This document shows, piece after piece, positions 52,535 through 62,665 of a stretch of 64,000 nt of DNA. This stretch comes from DASPLX01 sp035627375. Lineage in GTDB: Bacteria > Pseudomonadota > Gammaproteobacteria > Burkholderiales > Burkholderiaceae_D. Made by a program: the position numbers and the translations under genes. The stretch is from NCBI GenBank assembly GCA_035627375.1, contig DASPLX010000034.1:12358-76357 (forward strand), given 5' to 3'. Every line of letters starts with the position of its first letter. Position 1 is the first letter of the stretch. The notes below the pieces were generated by a model. That model was not told where the DNA came from and ran no database searches. It worked only from the letters and a program-made list of their open reading frames with translations.

Positions 52535-53695
52535 ATGAAGAAGATTTTGCTTGCTCTCGCGCTCGCACCCGCGATGGCCTCCGCGATCGACCTCGATGAA
52601 AGCGGGTCTCTGAAATTGACCGGCTTCTACAGCGTTACCGGCGCCAAGGTGCTCAGCGGCAGCGCCCAGGGCGCCAGCGGTCCGTGGCAATACCAGGAAT
52701 GGAAGTGTCCATGCAGCATGCAGAACTGGGAATACGTCGGCATGTACGAGAAGGAAAAGGGATGGCAATTCGACCAGGAATCGCTGGTCGGCGTGCAGAT
52801 CAAGAAGGACTTCAGCCCGACGCTGTCGGCGACCGCCCAACTTCTCGCGCGCGCCAACAATCCGAACCGGGGATCGAGCCCGACCCTCGACTGGGCGTAT
52901 CTGACCTGGCAGCCGGCCGCCGACTCGGCGTGGACGTTCCGCGCCGGCCGCTTCCGCATTCCGCTCTACTATTACAGCGACTACCTCTATATCGGTTATG
53001 CCTACCCGTGGGTGCGCCCGGCGCCCGATGTCTACGGCTGGCCGATCTTCATGTACAACGGCGCCAATGCGAGTTACAGCACCCAGCTCGGCAACTCGGA
53101 TTGGGCGATGACCGCCAGTTTCTGGACCGGCAGTTATACGCAGAAGAACGATGCCTACTACACCAAGATCTATTACACCACGCCGACGCATGACGCCTGG
53201 AAACGTATCGCGGGCAGCTCGGTGGCGGTCAACAACGGCATCTTCGATTTCCGCCTCATGCTCATGAGCCATCATGAAACGGCATGGCAGGATAATCCGG
53301 ACGGCACCAAAACCTATCTGGTGTCGAACATGCCGACCCGGATCATGGGCATCTCGGGCAACATGGACTACAAGAACTGGCTGATCAAGACCGAAGTCGA
53401 CCGCTTCGAGCAAGTCGATCCGGGAAAGAACATCAACTTCATCTACAAGTATGCGCTGGTCGGCGTCGGCTACACGTTCGGGAACTGGACGCCGATGTAC
53501 ACCTTCTCTCGCTACACGACAGTCGCGGCCCCGGTCGAAGGCCGGCGGACGCAATACCTGTCGCTACGCTGGGATTTCATGAAAAACACGGCATTGAAGG
53601 TGCAGTACGACATCTCGAAGGACAGGTCCCAATATTCTTACCCGTTCTTCGGAGATTCGAAAGTGTTGTCGGTGTCGCTGCAGGGCGTGTTCTGA
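52535..53695 (+). CDS. Outer-membrane barrel protein partnered with the PstS-like protein
   Basis: 386 residues. Signal peptide ending ASAI; mature strands begin LDLDESGSLKLTGFYSVTG-like and end in SLQGVF with terminal phenylalanine. Aromatic-rich strands (YYYSDYLYIGYAYPWVRP) fit a porin-like barrel. A KCPC motif near residue 55 could form a loop disulfide. AGGAG lies before the ATG. With the upstream PstS-like gene it forms a two-gene unit ended by a strong terminator. Confidence 0.78.
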   Translation: MKKILLALALAPAMASAIDLDESGSLKLTGFYSVTGAKVLSGSAQGASGPWQYQEWKCPCSMQNWEYVGMYEKEKGWQFDQESLVGVQIKKDFSPTLSATAQLLARANNPNRGSSPTLDWAYLTWQPAADSAWTFRAGRFRIPLYYYSDYLYIGYAYPWVRPAPDVYGWPIFMYNGANASYSTQLGNSDWAMTASFWTGSYTQKNDAYYTKIYYTTPTHDAWKRIAGSSVAVNNGIFDFRLMLMSHHETAWQDNPDGTKTYLVSNMPTRIMGISGNMDYKNWLIKTEVDRFEQVDPGKNINFIYKYALVGVGYTFGNWTPMYTFSRYTTVAAPVEGRRTQYLSLRWDFMKNTALKVQYDISKDRSQYSYPFFGDSKVLSVSLQGVF

Positions 53696-53717
53696 CGGGA
53701 CGAAGCGGGGAGGAAGG

Positions 53718-53745
53718 AGCCGGCGCCAAGGCGCCGGCTTTTTTT
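53718..53745 (+). terminator. Hairpin terminator after the barrel gene
   Basis: AGCCGGCGC pairs with GCGCCGGCT around a CAAG loop, followed by a T run to 53745. Confidence 0.9.
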
Positions 53746-53934
53746 ATGCCGAATCCGGCGGGCGCGCCGCCCGTTCGGAGGCCATGTAGTCGCACCGTCG
53801 CTGCGTTGCCGCAAGCCTATGGAGGAACTTGGGCGTATAGTCGCGGCCATGCGACCGGAGCCAATCTCATCCATGCGAGAGGGCGCGTTCGCGTCGGAAT
53901 CAGGACTGGTCTTTTTACTTTCGGGAGAATCACG

Positions 53935-55050
<1,116 letters not shown>

Positions 55051-55069
55051 CCGACAGGCGGCTTCAAGC

Positions 55070-55097
55070 AAAGGGCGCATCGAGAGATGCGCCCTTT
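55070..55097 (+). terminator. Hairpin terminator after ald
   Basis: AAAGGGCGCATC pairs perfectly with GATGCGCCCTTT around GAGA, 19 bases after the ald stop. The T run is short (TTTATT). Confidence 0.8.
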
Positions 55098-55207
55098 ATT
55101 CAGTTGTTTGAAGCGAAGGGATTTTCCGCCTTCGATCGAGGAAGGGCGAGCGCCGCGCCGGCACTGCGGCACGGACGGCTTTCGTTCATTCCGCCTGCCG
55201 TTAGAAT

Positions 55208-55882
55208 ATGCCCATGCGACTGCTATTGATCGAAGACGACGCCATGATCGGCGAGAGCGTGCGCAAGGCCTTGCGCCAGGAGGGCTTTGCCGTCGATTGG
55301 CTGAAGGACGGCAGATCGGCCGAATCGGCGCTCGAGGAAAAAGTGCACGATCTCCTGTTGCTCGATCTCGGCTTGCCCGGGAAAGACGGCATCGAGGTGC
55401 TGAAAGCGCTGCGCCGCCGGGGCGATCCGATCCCGGTGCTGGTTCTTACCGCGCGCGATGCCGTGCCCGACCGCGTGTCCGGCCTGGATGCCGGCGCCGA
55501 CGACTACCTGGTCAAGCCGTTCGACCTCGATGAATTGAGCGCCCGTATCCGCGCGCTGCTGCGCCGCCATGCCGGCCGCGCCGCCGGGCCCGCCGAAACC
55601 TCGATACGCCACGGCGAACTGGCGCTCGATCCTGCCGCGCGCGAAGTCAGGCGCAACGGGGAGCCGGTGCCGCTGTCGGCACGCGAATTCGCATTGCTGG
55701 CGGCATTGATCGAGCGGCCGGGCGTCGTGCTGTCGGTCGCCCAGTTGCAGGACAAGCTGTACGGCTGGGACGACGAGGTCGGCAGCAATACGATCGAGGT
55801 CTATATCCATTCGCTCCGCAAGAAGCTCGGCGCCGAGCTGATCAAGAACGTGCGCGGCGTCGGTTACATGATCCCGAAATGA
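55208..55882 (+). CDS. OmpR/PhoB-type response regulator, QseB/PmrA-like
   Basis: 224 residues. Receiver (LLLIEDDAMIGESVRKAL; acceptor in LLLDLGLPGKDG; KPFDLDEL) and winged-helix DNA-binding domain ending NTIEVYIHSLRKKLGAELIK and VRGVGYMIPK, as in the QseB/PmrA group. Either ATG 55208 or 55214 could start it. Its stop overlaps the kinase start (ATGA). Probable target: the TTTAAG repeat before degP. Confidence 0.93.
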   Translation: MPMRLLLIEDDAMIGESVRKALRQEGFAVDWLKDGRSAESALEEKVHDLLLLDLGLPGKDGIEVLKALRRRGDPIPVLVLTARDAVPDRVSGLDAGADDYLVKPFDLDELSARIRALLRRHAGRAAGPAETSIRHGELALDPAAREVRRNGEPVPLSAREFALLAALIERPGVVLSVAQLQDKLYGWDDEVGSNTIEVYIHSLRKKLGAELIKNVRGVGYMIPK

Positions 55883-57198
55883 AATCGATCCGCCATACCC
55901 TGCTGCTCTGGCTGTTCGCCGGACTGTCGAGCGGCATCGCGCTGGCCGCCGCATTGCTCTATCTCCAGGCCCGCGAGGAAGCCAACCGCATCTTCGATTA
56001 CCAGATGCGGCAGATCGTCGCCTCGCTGCCGAGCCAATCGTTCGCGCCGATGTCGCCGCGCCGCTACGAAGATCCGGGCATGGAACGGGGGATCGTGATC
56101 CAGATCTGGGGCGAGAACGGCATCCGCATCTATCACTCCCACGAGCGCAGCGCGCTGCCGCAGCGCGCCGAGCTCGGCTTTTCCAACGTGGATACGCCGG
56201 ACGGCACCTGGCGCGTCTACAGCGCGCAGCAAGGCGATACCGTGGTCCAGGTCGCGCAGCCGCTGCGGGTGCGGCACGAACTGGCGACCGACATGGCGCT
56301 GCGCACCGTCGCGCCGCTGTGCGTGCTGTTTCCCTTCCTCGGCTTGCTGGCCTGGATCGCGGTCGGCAAGGGATTGGCGCCGGTCAAGCGGGTGGCCGCC
56401 GACGTCCAGGCGCGCGACGCGGGCAGCCTGTCGCCGGTGACCGATATCGACCTGCCGCAGGAGATTCGGCCGCTCACCCAGGCATTGAACGACCTGCTGG
56501 CGCGCCTCGAGCGCTCGATCGACGCGCAGCGCGCCTTCATCGCGGACGCCGCCCATGAATTGCGCACGCCGCTGACCGCGCTCAAATTGCGCATCCAGCT
56601 GGCCGAGCGAGCCCAGGATGAAACGGAGCGCGCCGCGGCATTCGCGGAGCTGAAGCAGGGCCACGAACGTGCGATTCGCATGGTGCAGCAATTGCTGACG
56701 CTGGCGCGGCAGGAGCCGGGCACCGCCACGCCGGGCACCGCCTCCCGTGCGCTACCGCCGGTCGATCTTGCGTCGTTGGCGCGGGCGGCCGTCGCCGAAT
56801 TCGCCTCGACGGCCGATGCCGCCGGGATCGATCTCGGCTTGAGCGCGGACGAGAGCGCGACAGTCGACGGCGATGCCGACTCCTTGCGCGCCCTGCTGAA
56901 CAACCTGATCGACAATGCGATCCGCTATACGCCTGCCGGCGGACGGATCGACGTGACGGTCGCCGCCTCCGCATCCGGTTGCACGTTGCGCGTCCAGGAC
57001 AGCGGGCCGGGCATACCGGACCATGAGCTGGGGCGCGTCTTCGACCGCTTCTATCGCGTCGCCGGCAGCGGCGTGGAAGGCAGCGGCCTCGGCCTGGCGA
57101 TCGTCAAACGGATCGCCGAATCCCATCATGCCCACGTTTCGTTGCGCAATACGCGGCCCGGCCTGTGCGCCGCCGTGGTTTTCCCCTGCCATTCCTAA
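55879..57198 (+). CDS. Sensor histidine kinase, QseC/PmrB-like
   Basis: 439 residues. Two membrane helices (about 8-28 and 148-168) bracket a 120-residue periplasmic sensor; HAMP; HisKA with FIADAAHELRTPLTALKLRI; ATPase with LLNNLIDNAIRYTPAGG, DSGPGIPDHELGRVFDRFYR and GSGLGLAIVKRIAESH. Translationally coupled to the response regulator. Degenerate periplasmic sensor; stimulus unknown, though the neighbour DegP suggests envelope stress. Confidence 0.93.
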   Translation: MKSIRHTLLLWLFAGLSSGIALAAALLYLQAREEANRIFDYQMRQIVASLPSQSFAPMSPRRYEDPGMERGIVIQIWGENGIRIYHSHERSALPQRAELGFSNVDTPDGTWRVYSAQQGDTVVQVAQPLRVRHELATDMALRTVAPLCVLFPFLGLLAWIAVGKGLAPVKRVAADVQARDAGSLSPVTDIDLPQEIRPLTQALNDLLARLERSIDAQRAFIADAAHELRTPLTALKLRIQLAERAQDETERAAAFAELKQGHERAIRMVQQLLTLARQEPGTATPGTASRALPPVDLASLARAAVAEFASTADAAGIDLGLSADESATVDGDADSLRALLNNLIDNAIRYTPAGGRIDVTVAASASGCTLRVQDSGPGIPDHELGRVFDRFYRVAGSGVEGSGLGLAIVKRIAESHHAHVSLRNTRPGLCAAVVFPCHS

Positions 57199-57206
57199 GC
57201 CGGATT

Positions 57207-57239
57207 TTTAAGCCGAATTTAAGTTTTCGTCCCTAGGAT
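57207..57239 (+). promoter_or_regulatory. QseB/PmrA-type direct-repeat box and promoter of degP
   Basis: TTTAAG at 57207-57212 and 57218-57223, spaced 11 bp start to start, one helical turn, as in boxes bound by PmrA and QseB-type regulators. A possible -10, TAGGAT (57234-57239), lies 10 bp after the second repeat, the normal placing for activation. The regulator gene is the one just upstream. Confidence 0.6.
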
Positions 57240-57286
57240 GCATACCGTTCAGGAAAGACCCTCTTCGTCCTTGAAAGGAGTGCATC

Positions 57287-58780
57287 GTGAATCGAAACAT
57301 GTTCAAGCGCGGCATCGTCGCCGCGGCAGTCGCCGGCTTTGCCGCCGGCGGTAATCTCTATCTCGGCGCGGCCGGCTGGGGACAGGCCCACGCCGCCGGC
57401 GCCGTTCGGACCTCCGCGCCGGCCGCCGGCGTCGCCCAGCCGCCACAGGCCGTCACCACCAGCGTGCCCGGCATGGCGACCGCGACCGACTTTTCCGGCA
57501 TCGTCGATCGCTACGGGCCGGCGGTCGTCAATATTAGTACCGTCGGCAAGGCCCAGCAGGCGTCGATCGCGGGCCGCCTCGATCCCGACGATCCTTTCTA
57601 TGAATTCTTCCGCCGCTTCGGGCCGCAGATGCCGCGCATTCCGCGCGACAGTCCCCTCATGCGCGGCCAGGGCTCCGGCTTCATCATCAGCCAGGACGGC
57701 TTGATCCTGACCAATGCCCATGTGGTCGACGGCGCCCAGGAGGTGACGGTCAAGCTGACCGACCGGCGCGAGTTCCGCGCCAAGGTGCTCGGAACCGATC
57801 GCAAGACCGACATCGCCGTGATCCGTATCGATGCCAAGAATCTGCCGGCGGTGCGGCTGGGCGATCCGGCGGCGACCAAGGTCGGCGAACCCGTGTTGGC
57901 GATCGGCGCGCCGTTCGGCTTCGAGAGCAGCGCCACGGCCGGCATCGTCAGCGCCAAGTCGCGTTCGATGCCGGGCGAATACTATGTGCCCTTCCTGCAG
58001 ACCGATGTCGCGGTCAATCCCGGCAACTCGGGCGGCCCGTTGTTCAATCAGCGCGGCGAGGTGATCGGCATCAATTCGCAGATCTATAGCCGTACCGGCG
58101 GCTACCAGGGCTTGTCGTTCGCGATTCCGATCGACGTCGCCGTCAAGGTGAAGGATCAATTGGTCAAGCACGGCAAGGTGACGCGCGGCCGCATGGGCGT
58201 CAGCATCCAGGACGTGACGCAGGCGCTGGCCGATTCCTTCGGCCTGAAGAAGGTGCAGGGCGCGCTCGTCTCCGAGGTGGAGAAGGGCAGTCCGGCCGAC
58301 AAGGCGGGGCTGGAATCGGGCGATGTCATCGTGCGTTACAACGACCGCGAAATCAGCCAGTCTTCCGATCTGCCGTCGCTGGTGGCGGAGACGACGCCGG
58401 GCACTTCGGCGAAACTCGAGGTGATCCGGAAGGGCGCGTCGAGAAACCTGACCGTGGTGATCGGTGAGCAAAAGGACAAGGCGGTCGCCAGGCGCGGCGA
58501 CGATGACGAGGAACAAGGCCGCCTCGGTCTTGCAGTCCGCCCGCTCGCGAAAGAAGAAATGCGCCGCGCCGGCATCTCCGGCGGACTGCTGGTCGAGGAT
58601 GTCGCCGGTCCGGCCGCGAAGGCGGATATCCGGCCGGGAGACATCGTGCTGTCGATCAACGGAACGCCGGTCCAGAGCGGCGAGCAATTGCGCGACCTCG
58701 CACGCAAGGCCGGCAAGCATGTCGCCCTGCTCGTGCAGCGCGGCGGCGCGAAGATATTCGTGCCGATCGAATTGGGTTGA
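57287..58780 (+). CDS. degP: Periplasmic serine protease/chaperone DegP (Do, MucD-like)
   Basis: 497 residues. Signal peptide (about 1-37), trypsin-like domain with triad H145 (TNAHVV), D175 (KTDIAV) and S248 (GNSGGPL), then two PDZ domains (about 300-385 and 405-495). Degrades or refolds misfolded envelope proteins. Q-linker region between signal and protease is short. AAGGAG precedes the start. Directly downstream of a two-component system with a regulator box in its promoter. Confidence 0.95.
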   Translation: MNRNMFKRGIVAAAVAGFAAGGNLYLGAAGWGQAHAAGAVRTSAPAAGVAQPPQAVTTSVPGMATATDFSGIVDRYGPAVVNISTVGKAQQASIAGRLDPDDPFYEFFRRFGPQMPRIPRDSPLMRGQGSGFIISQDGLILTNAHVVDGAQEVTVKLTDRREFRAKVLGTDRKTDIAVIRIDAKNLPAVRLGDPAATKVGEPVLAIGAPFGFESSATAGIVSAKSRSMPGEYYVPFLQTDVAVNPGNSGGPLFNQRGEVIGINSQIYSRTGGYQGLSFAIPIDVAVKVKDQLVKHGKVTRGRMGVSIQDVTQALADSFGLKKVQGALVSEVEKGSPADKAGLESGDVIVRYNDREISQSSDLPSLVAETTPGTSAKLEVIRKGASRNLTVVIGEQKDKAVARRGDDDEEQGRLGLAVRPLAKEEMRRAGISGGLLVEDVAGPAAKADIRPGDIVLSINGTPVQSGEQLRDLARKAGKHVALLVQRGGAKIFVPIELG

Positions 58781-58906
58781 GAGGAACTTCGTCTTGGCTT
58801 TTCTTCATCTCCGTTGATATGAGGAAACGGCTCCGCGGCGGCAGCCTTTCTGGCTCCGGCCGCGGACCGGCCGGCGCGCCGGCATCGATCCAGATGGGGA
58901 GGGAAA

Positions 58907-59480
58907 ATGCGGAGAGTCTTGCGGACATTGGGCGCGGGGATACTGCTCGCCGGCTCGGCGGTTGCGCCAGTCGCATCGGCATCGGACCAGAGCGGCGGCG
59001 AGTTGGAATCCGGCTGGAGCGCCGGCCTTTCTCATGATTTCTCCGAAGGCAGGTACGGCACGGGCTTCGATACGAAATCCTCGACGACCAGCCTGAATAT
59101 CGATTAAAAAAACGGCAGCTTTCTCCTTTCCGCATCGCTTCCCTACGTCCGCCAGGAAGGTCCGGTAGGCGCCGTCGTCGTGCGCGGCCGGCCGATCATG
59201 CGCAACGGCTGGATTGGGCGAGGTGGAAATCGGTCCCGGCGAGGCCGCGTTCGCGCCCTTACGCGGAGAGCGCGCGCCGCGAAAGCTGCCTCAAGTGCCG
59301 AAATTCTTCCCGAAGGGGAATAGCGATCAGATATTCGACGGCTTGCATAATGCGGTCCAGAAGGAAATGCTCGAAGGCCGAGCCGACCGTATCAAGACCT
59401 TGCTGCAGAAAGCGGATACGCCGGCGAAGCGCGAAGCGGTCAAGAATGCGATCAAGCAGCGTATGAGGAACCGCAATTGA
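58907..59480 (+). pseudogene. Decayed outer-membrane barrel gene
   Basis: GGGAGGGAAA and an ATG at 58907 begin a protein with a good signal peptide (ends ASAS) and a barrel-like start (WSAGLSHDFSEGRYGTGFDT). TAA stops it at 59105 after TSLNID, but the frame continues convincingly as KNGSFLLSASLPYVRQEG PVGAV, so the stop replaced a residue such as Tyr. Near 59210 the frame is lost again; LGEVEIG in another frame resembles the LGDVxxG strand of such barrels. An open frame from there to 59480 ends in an unrelated Lys/Arg-rich stretch. A nonsense mutation and a frameshift or deletion therefore inactivate it. Confidence 0.65.
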
Positions 59481-59510
59481 AGAGTCGCCGGCCTTGATTC
59501 GCTGCCCGGC

Positions 59511-59666
59511 TCAGCGGCCGTGCTTGTTCCGTCCCGCAAGATCCACCAACCCCCAACCCAGCTCTCTGCGTATCCGATCCGGATCGGGAGGACGGCGATG
59601 CTGCACTATCCCATCCCGGATCCATTTCCTGACGATCTCTTTGTCCGGCGGCTTGATCTTGTCCAT
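59511..59666 (-). CDS. Small basic hypothetical protein
   Basis: 51 residues: MDKIKPPDKEIVRKWIRDGI, then an Arg/Pro-rich stretch and RELGWGLVDLAGRNKHGR. GAGGTGAGCC before the ATG is a good ribosome site. Even charge and hydrophobic spacing suggest a folded helical protein rather than a chance frame. Function unknown. Confidence 0.5.
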   Translation of the reverse strand: MDKIKPPDKEIVRKWIRDGIVQHRRPPDPDRIRRELGWGLVDLAGRNKHGR

Positions 59667-59955
59667 GGCTCACCTCGTCGCGAGCGTGAAGATTGATACC
59701 TCCTTTAACGGATGAGACGGCGAAATGTTGACCCTGGCTCCGGCATTTCCAAGAACTGTCCTGTCTCCGCCGCGACGGGCGATCGGGACGCGAGGAGGGT
59801 AATTCCTCGAGAAAGACCCGCGTCGTCGAATCGCCGCGCCGAGGGGTCTTTCAATATCGAAAACTTGACCTATGATTGAAGTGAAGAATGTCACGAAACC
59901 CGGCGTGAGGTGATTGCTCACCTTCGCGCGCCGTTGGGAGAGGGCGAGGCGGAAC
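59667..59955. other. Intergenic region before the small Gln-rich genes
   Basis: About 290 bases between the reverse-strand small gene and the forward pair. No clear promoter or conserved gene seen; a short GGTGA...TCACC inverted repeat lies near 59912-59925. Confidence 0.35.
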
Positions 59956-60321
59956 GTGTTATCGATCGGTTCTACATCCAACTTCAATATTTCGCTGGTG
60001 CTTGCTGAAAGACAAGTCCAGGCGGATCTCGCGAAGATCCAGCAAAGCAGCGCCCAACTGCGCCGCGATCAGGCACAACTCGATATCGACCAAAGAAACC
60101 TGAACGCGATTCAGCAGCAGACGCAAAAGGCGGTGAAAGAGGAAATCCGGCAGGCACGGCAGGCAGGCATGGAGGTGCTGCGAGAGAAGGCGCCGGCCGA
60201 ACAGGCGAGTGCGTCCACGCCGGCCGTGGAGGCGACACAGGACGCGTCTCAAACGGCGCCCCAGCCGCAGGTGAATGCCGAGGGGCAGACGATCGGGCAA
60301 TTGATAGATGTCGTTGCATGA
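59956..60321 (+). CDS. Small Gln-rich coiled-coil protein, paralogue A
   Basis: 121 residues starting with GTG at 59956 after GGCGGA. A Gln/Ala/Arg-rich helix (VQADLAKIQQSSAQLRRDQA and on) predicts a coiled coil; the tail AEGQTIGQLIDVVA matches DQGQTVGTTINVTA of the next gene. No signal peptide. Function unknown. Two paralogues in tandem suggest a small family. Confidence 0.55.
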   Translation: MLSIGSTSNFNISLVLAERQVQADLAKIQQSSAQLRRDQAQLDIDQRNLNAIQQQTQKAVKEEIRQARQAGMEVLREKAPAEQASASTPAVEATQDASQTAPQPQVNAEGQTIGQLIDVVA

Positions 60322-60381
60322 CGGAGCGGGATGGCCGGAAGGCGGCTCCCGCTTCGCGGCGAGTTAGCGCGAGGTGGAAAA

Positions 60382-60603
60382 ATGGCAATCGAATCGGTGC
60401 AATCGCAGACCAGCGTCGCGACCCAGGAGGCCGCGAAGCAAAGGACGGCACAGCAAGTCGAGCAGGCACGCCAGGCGGAAGAGGCGCGCCGGGCGCAGCA
60501 GGTCCAGCAGCAGAACGAGGCAGCGATCCAGCAGAAGAAGGTCCAGCCGGTGCAGAACGATCAGGGGCAGACCGTGGGAACGACTATCAACGTTACTGCC
60601 TGA
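60382..60603 (+). CDS. Small Gln-rich coiled-coil protein, paralogue B
   Basis: 73 residues. GAGGTGG precedes the ATG at 60382; it begins MAIESVQSQTSVATQEAAKQ and continues as a Gln/Ala/Glu/Arg coiled coil. Ends GQTVGTTINVTA, like paralogue A 61 bp upstream. Probably cytoplasmic. A bidirectional terminator follows. Confidence 0.55.
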   Translation: MAIESVQSQTSVATQEAAKQRTAQQVEQARQAEEARRAQQVQQQNEAAIQQKKVQPVQNDQGQTVGTTINVTA

Positions 60604-60630
60604 CTGTGTGGCGTTTGAAAAACGGAGGGC

Positions 60631-60670
60631 AAAAAGCCCATGCAAATCCGAAAACTTGCATGGGCTTTTT
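60631..60670. terminator. Bidirectional terminator between the small genes and tmRNA
   Basis: A perfect 15-bp stem (AAAAAGCCCATGCAA with TTGCATGGGCTTTTT) around a 10-base loop. It ends the forward small-protein transcript and, from the other side, the tmRNA, whose 3' end is 50 bases away. Confidence 0.92.
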
Positions 60671-60720
60671 AAGCATTTCAGCCGACGATGTCTGTCCGAT
60701 CATGGCGGCGTACTTGTTGG

Positions 60721-61081
60721 TGGTGGAGGCGGCGGGAATCGAACCCGCGTCCAGAAGCCCTCTACAGACAGTTCTACATACTTAGCGCTGCCGATTGATT
60801 TAACCTGGACGACGCGGACGCGCACGCTGCGGCCAGGCGAGTCGCCTTGAATTTAACCTTGAACCAAGCGACCCGATTCAAGGCGATTCCCTGTGAATAA
60901 CTCCACTGCCGTTGCCGGCCCGCCCCAGGGACGAGGCGGTGTGGAGCTAGCCGGGATTAAGCGGCCAGTGCGAACGTTTCGTCGTTTGCGTTTACTTTGT
61001 TTCCGGTTGGATTTACGAGGTGACCAGCCCTCGGTATGCCCTGCGCTGCTTTGTAACCCCTGTCGAAACCAGGTCGCCCCC
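60721..61081 (-). ncRNA. ssrA: tmRNA (SsrA)
   Basis: About 361 nt on the reverse strand. The 5' end GGGGGCGACCTGGTTTCGAC and the 3' end with GGTTCGATTCCCGCCGCC and encoded CCA form the tRNA-like part. The tag frame (60957-60989) reads ANDETFALAA then TAA, releasing ribosomes stalled on broken messages and marking the peptide for proteolysis. One-piece form. The tag ending ALAA matches betaproteobacteria. Confidence 0.97.
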
Positions 61082-61165
61082 AAGCAGAAGGAAGCTATTG
61101 TACCGCATAAGGTAGAGACGAATCGGCCGCTTTCAAGAGCCGTTCGGGATATCTCGCGCAATCTT

Positions 61166-61825
61166 TCAACGCTTTATCAATTCGAGCAGGTCGAGCGGCT
61201 TGTCGATCAGTTCGTCTGCGTTCCAGGTGGCCGGTTCCACATGGCCACAATAGCCCCAGCCCGCGGCGACGGTGGCCATGCCGGCGGCGCGTCCCGCCTG
61301 GATGTCGCGCAAGTCGTCGCCGACGTACCAGCATTGTTCCGGCATCAATTGCAGGCGCCGCGCCGCCTCGAACAGCGGTTCCGGATGCGGTTTCGCATGC
61401 GGCGTGGTATCGCCCGAAATGACGCAAGACGCATGTTGAAGACCGATCAAGGGCACCAGCGGTTCGGTGAAGCGCGCCGCCTTGTTGGTGACGACGCCCC
61501 AGCGAATGCCGCGCGCCGACAAGGCGTCGAGCAAGGCCGGAATGCCGTCGAACAGGCGGCTGTCCACGGCCAGGGCTTGTTCGTAGTTGTCGAGAAAGGC
61601 GACGCGCAATTCTTCATAGCCCTCGTCGCCGGGTTTCAATCCGAACGCCGCGCCGATCAGGCCGCGCGCGCCGGCGGATGCCACCGGACGCAGGGTTTCG
61701 TAGGGCGTCGGCTCCAGCCCGCGGGCGGCGCGCAGGCGGTTCATCGCGCCGGCGAGATCGGGGGCCGTGTCGGCGAGCGTGCCGTCGAGATCGAACAGGA
61801 TGGCTTGAGGTGAAGATAAGGGCAT
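61166..61825 (-). CDS. gph: Phosphoglycolate phosphatase
   Basis: 219 residues, HAD superfamily: catalytic FDLDGTLADTAPDLAGAMN, motif II VVTNK, motif III KPHPEP, motif IV YVGDDLRDIQAGRAAGM. It clears 2-phosphoglycolate from DNA repair and oxygenation. The neighbour ubiG, 54 bp upstream on the same strand, is the usual betaproteobacterial partner. Confidence 0.95.
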   Translation of the reverse strand: MPLSSPQAILFDLDGTLADTAPDLAGAMNRLRAARGLEPTPYETLRPVASAGARGLIGAAFGLKPGDEGYEELRVAFLDNYEQALAVDSRLFDGIPALLDALSARGIRWGVVTNKAARFTEPLVPLIGLQHASCVISGDTTPHAKPHPEPLFEAARRLQLMPEQCWYVGDDLRDIQAGRAAGMATVAAGWGYCGHVEPATWNADELIDKPLDLLELIKR

Positions 61826-61879
61826 GGCGATAGGCGGTCGTTGTTGGAGGCCGTATCCGATGAACGGACGCGGCGTCGT

Positions 61880-62575
61880 TCAGGCGGGGCGGGTGCAGGC
61901 GATCAGGTAATTGACGCTCGTGTCCTGGTTCAGCGAGTAGATCTTGGTGAGCGGGTTATAGCCCATGCCCCTCAGCGATTCCACCTGCAGGCCCGCATTG
62001 CGGATATATTGCGACAACTCGGCCGGCGTGATGAATTTGGCGTAGTCGTGCGTGCCTTTCGGCAGCAGGCGCAGGACATATTCCGCGCCGATCACCGCGA
62101 ACAGATAGGCCTTCGGATTGCGGTTGATCGTCGAGAAGAACACGTGGCCGCCCGGTTTCACCAGCGCGGCGCAGGCGCGCACGATCGCCGCCGGATCGGG
62201 CACGTGCTCGAGCATTTCCATGCAGGTCACGACGTCGTATTGCTCGGGCTCGCGCGCCGCGAGGTCTTCCGCCGCGATCAATTCATAGCGCACTTGCACT
62301 CCGGATTCGAGGCTGTGCAGATCGGCGACCTTCAGCGCTTTTTCCGACAAGTCGATGCCGGTGACCTTGGCGCCTTTGCGGGCGATGGATTCCGCCAGGA
62401 TGCCGCCGCCGCAGCCGATGTCCACGACGGTCTTGCCGGCCAGCGGGACACGCGCGTTGATCCATTCCAGTCGCAGCGGATTGATTTCATGCAGCGGACG
62501 GAATTCGGAAGTCGGATCCCACCAACGATGGGCAAGGTCGCTGAATTTCTGGAGTTCTAATGGATCTGCATTCAT
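61880..62575 (-). CDS. ubiG: Ubiquinone biosynthesis O-methyltransferase
   Basis: 231 residues. SAM-dependent methylation of two ubiquinone intermediates. Motifs: LAHRWWDPTSEFRPLHEINP, SAM-binding VVDIGCGGGILAES, VTCMEMLEHVPDP, and FFSTINRNPKAY. Length and N-terminus match the family. Operon with gph. Confidence 0.97.
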   Translation of the reverse strand: MNADPLELQKFSDLAHRWWDPTSEFRPLHEINPLRLEWINARVPLAGKTVVDIGCGGGILAESIARKGAKVTGIDLSEKALKVADLHSLESGVQVRYELIAAEDLAAREPEQYDVVTCMEMLEHVPDPAAIVRACAALVKPGGHVFFSTINRNPKAYLFAVIGAEYVLRLLPKGTHDYAKFITPAELSQYIRNAGLQVESLRGMGYNPLTKIYSLNQDTSVNYLIACTRPA

Positions 62576-62665
62576 TGCTAGGCGCTGTCTTGAAGAGAAT
62601 TTGCCGCACGAATCGCCCGGCGGCGGAGAGAGCAGCCGACATTATAGGCCGAGCGCGCGGCGACA

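Noticed and set aside
59670..59987. 105-residue reverse-strand frame
   Set aside because: No ribosome site, overlaps the start of the Gln-rich gene, and lacks protein-like patterning.
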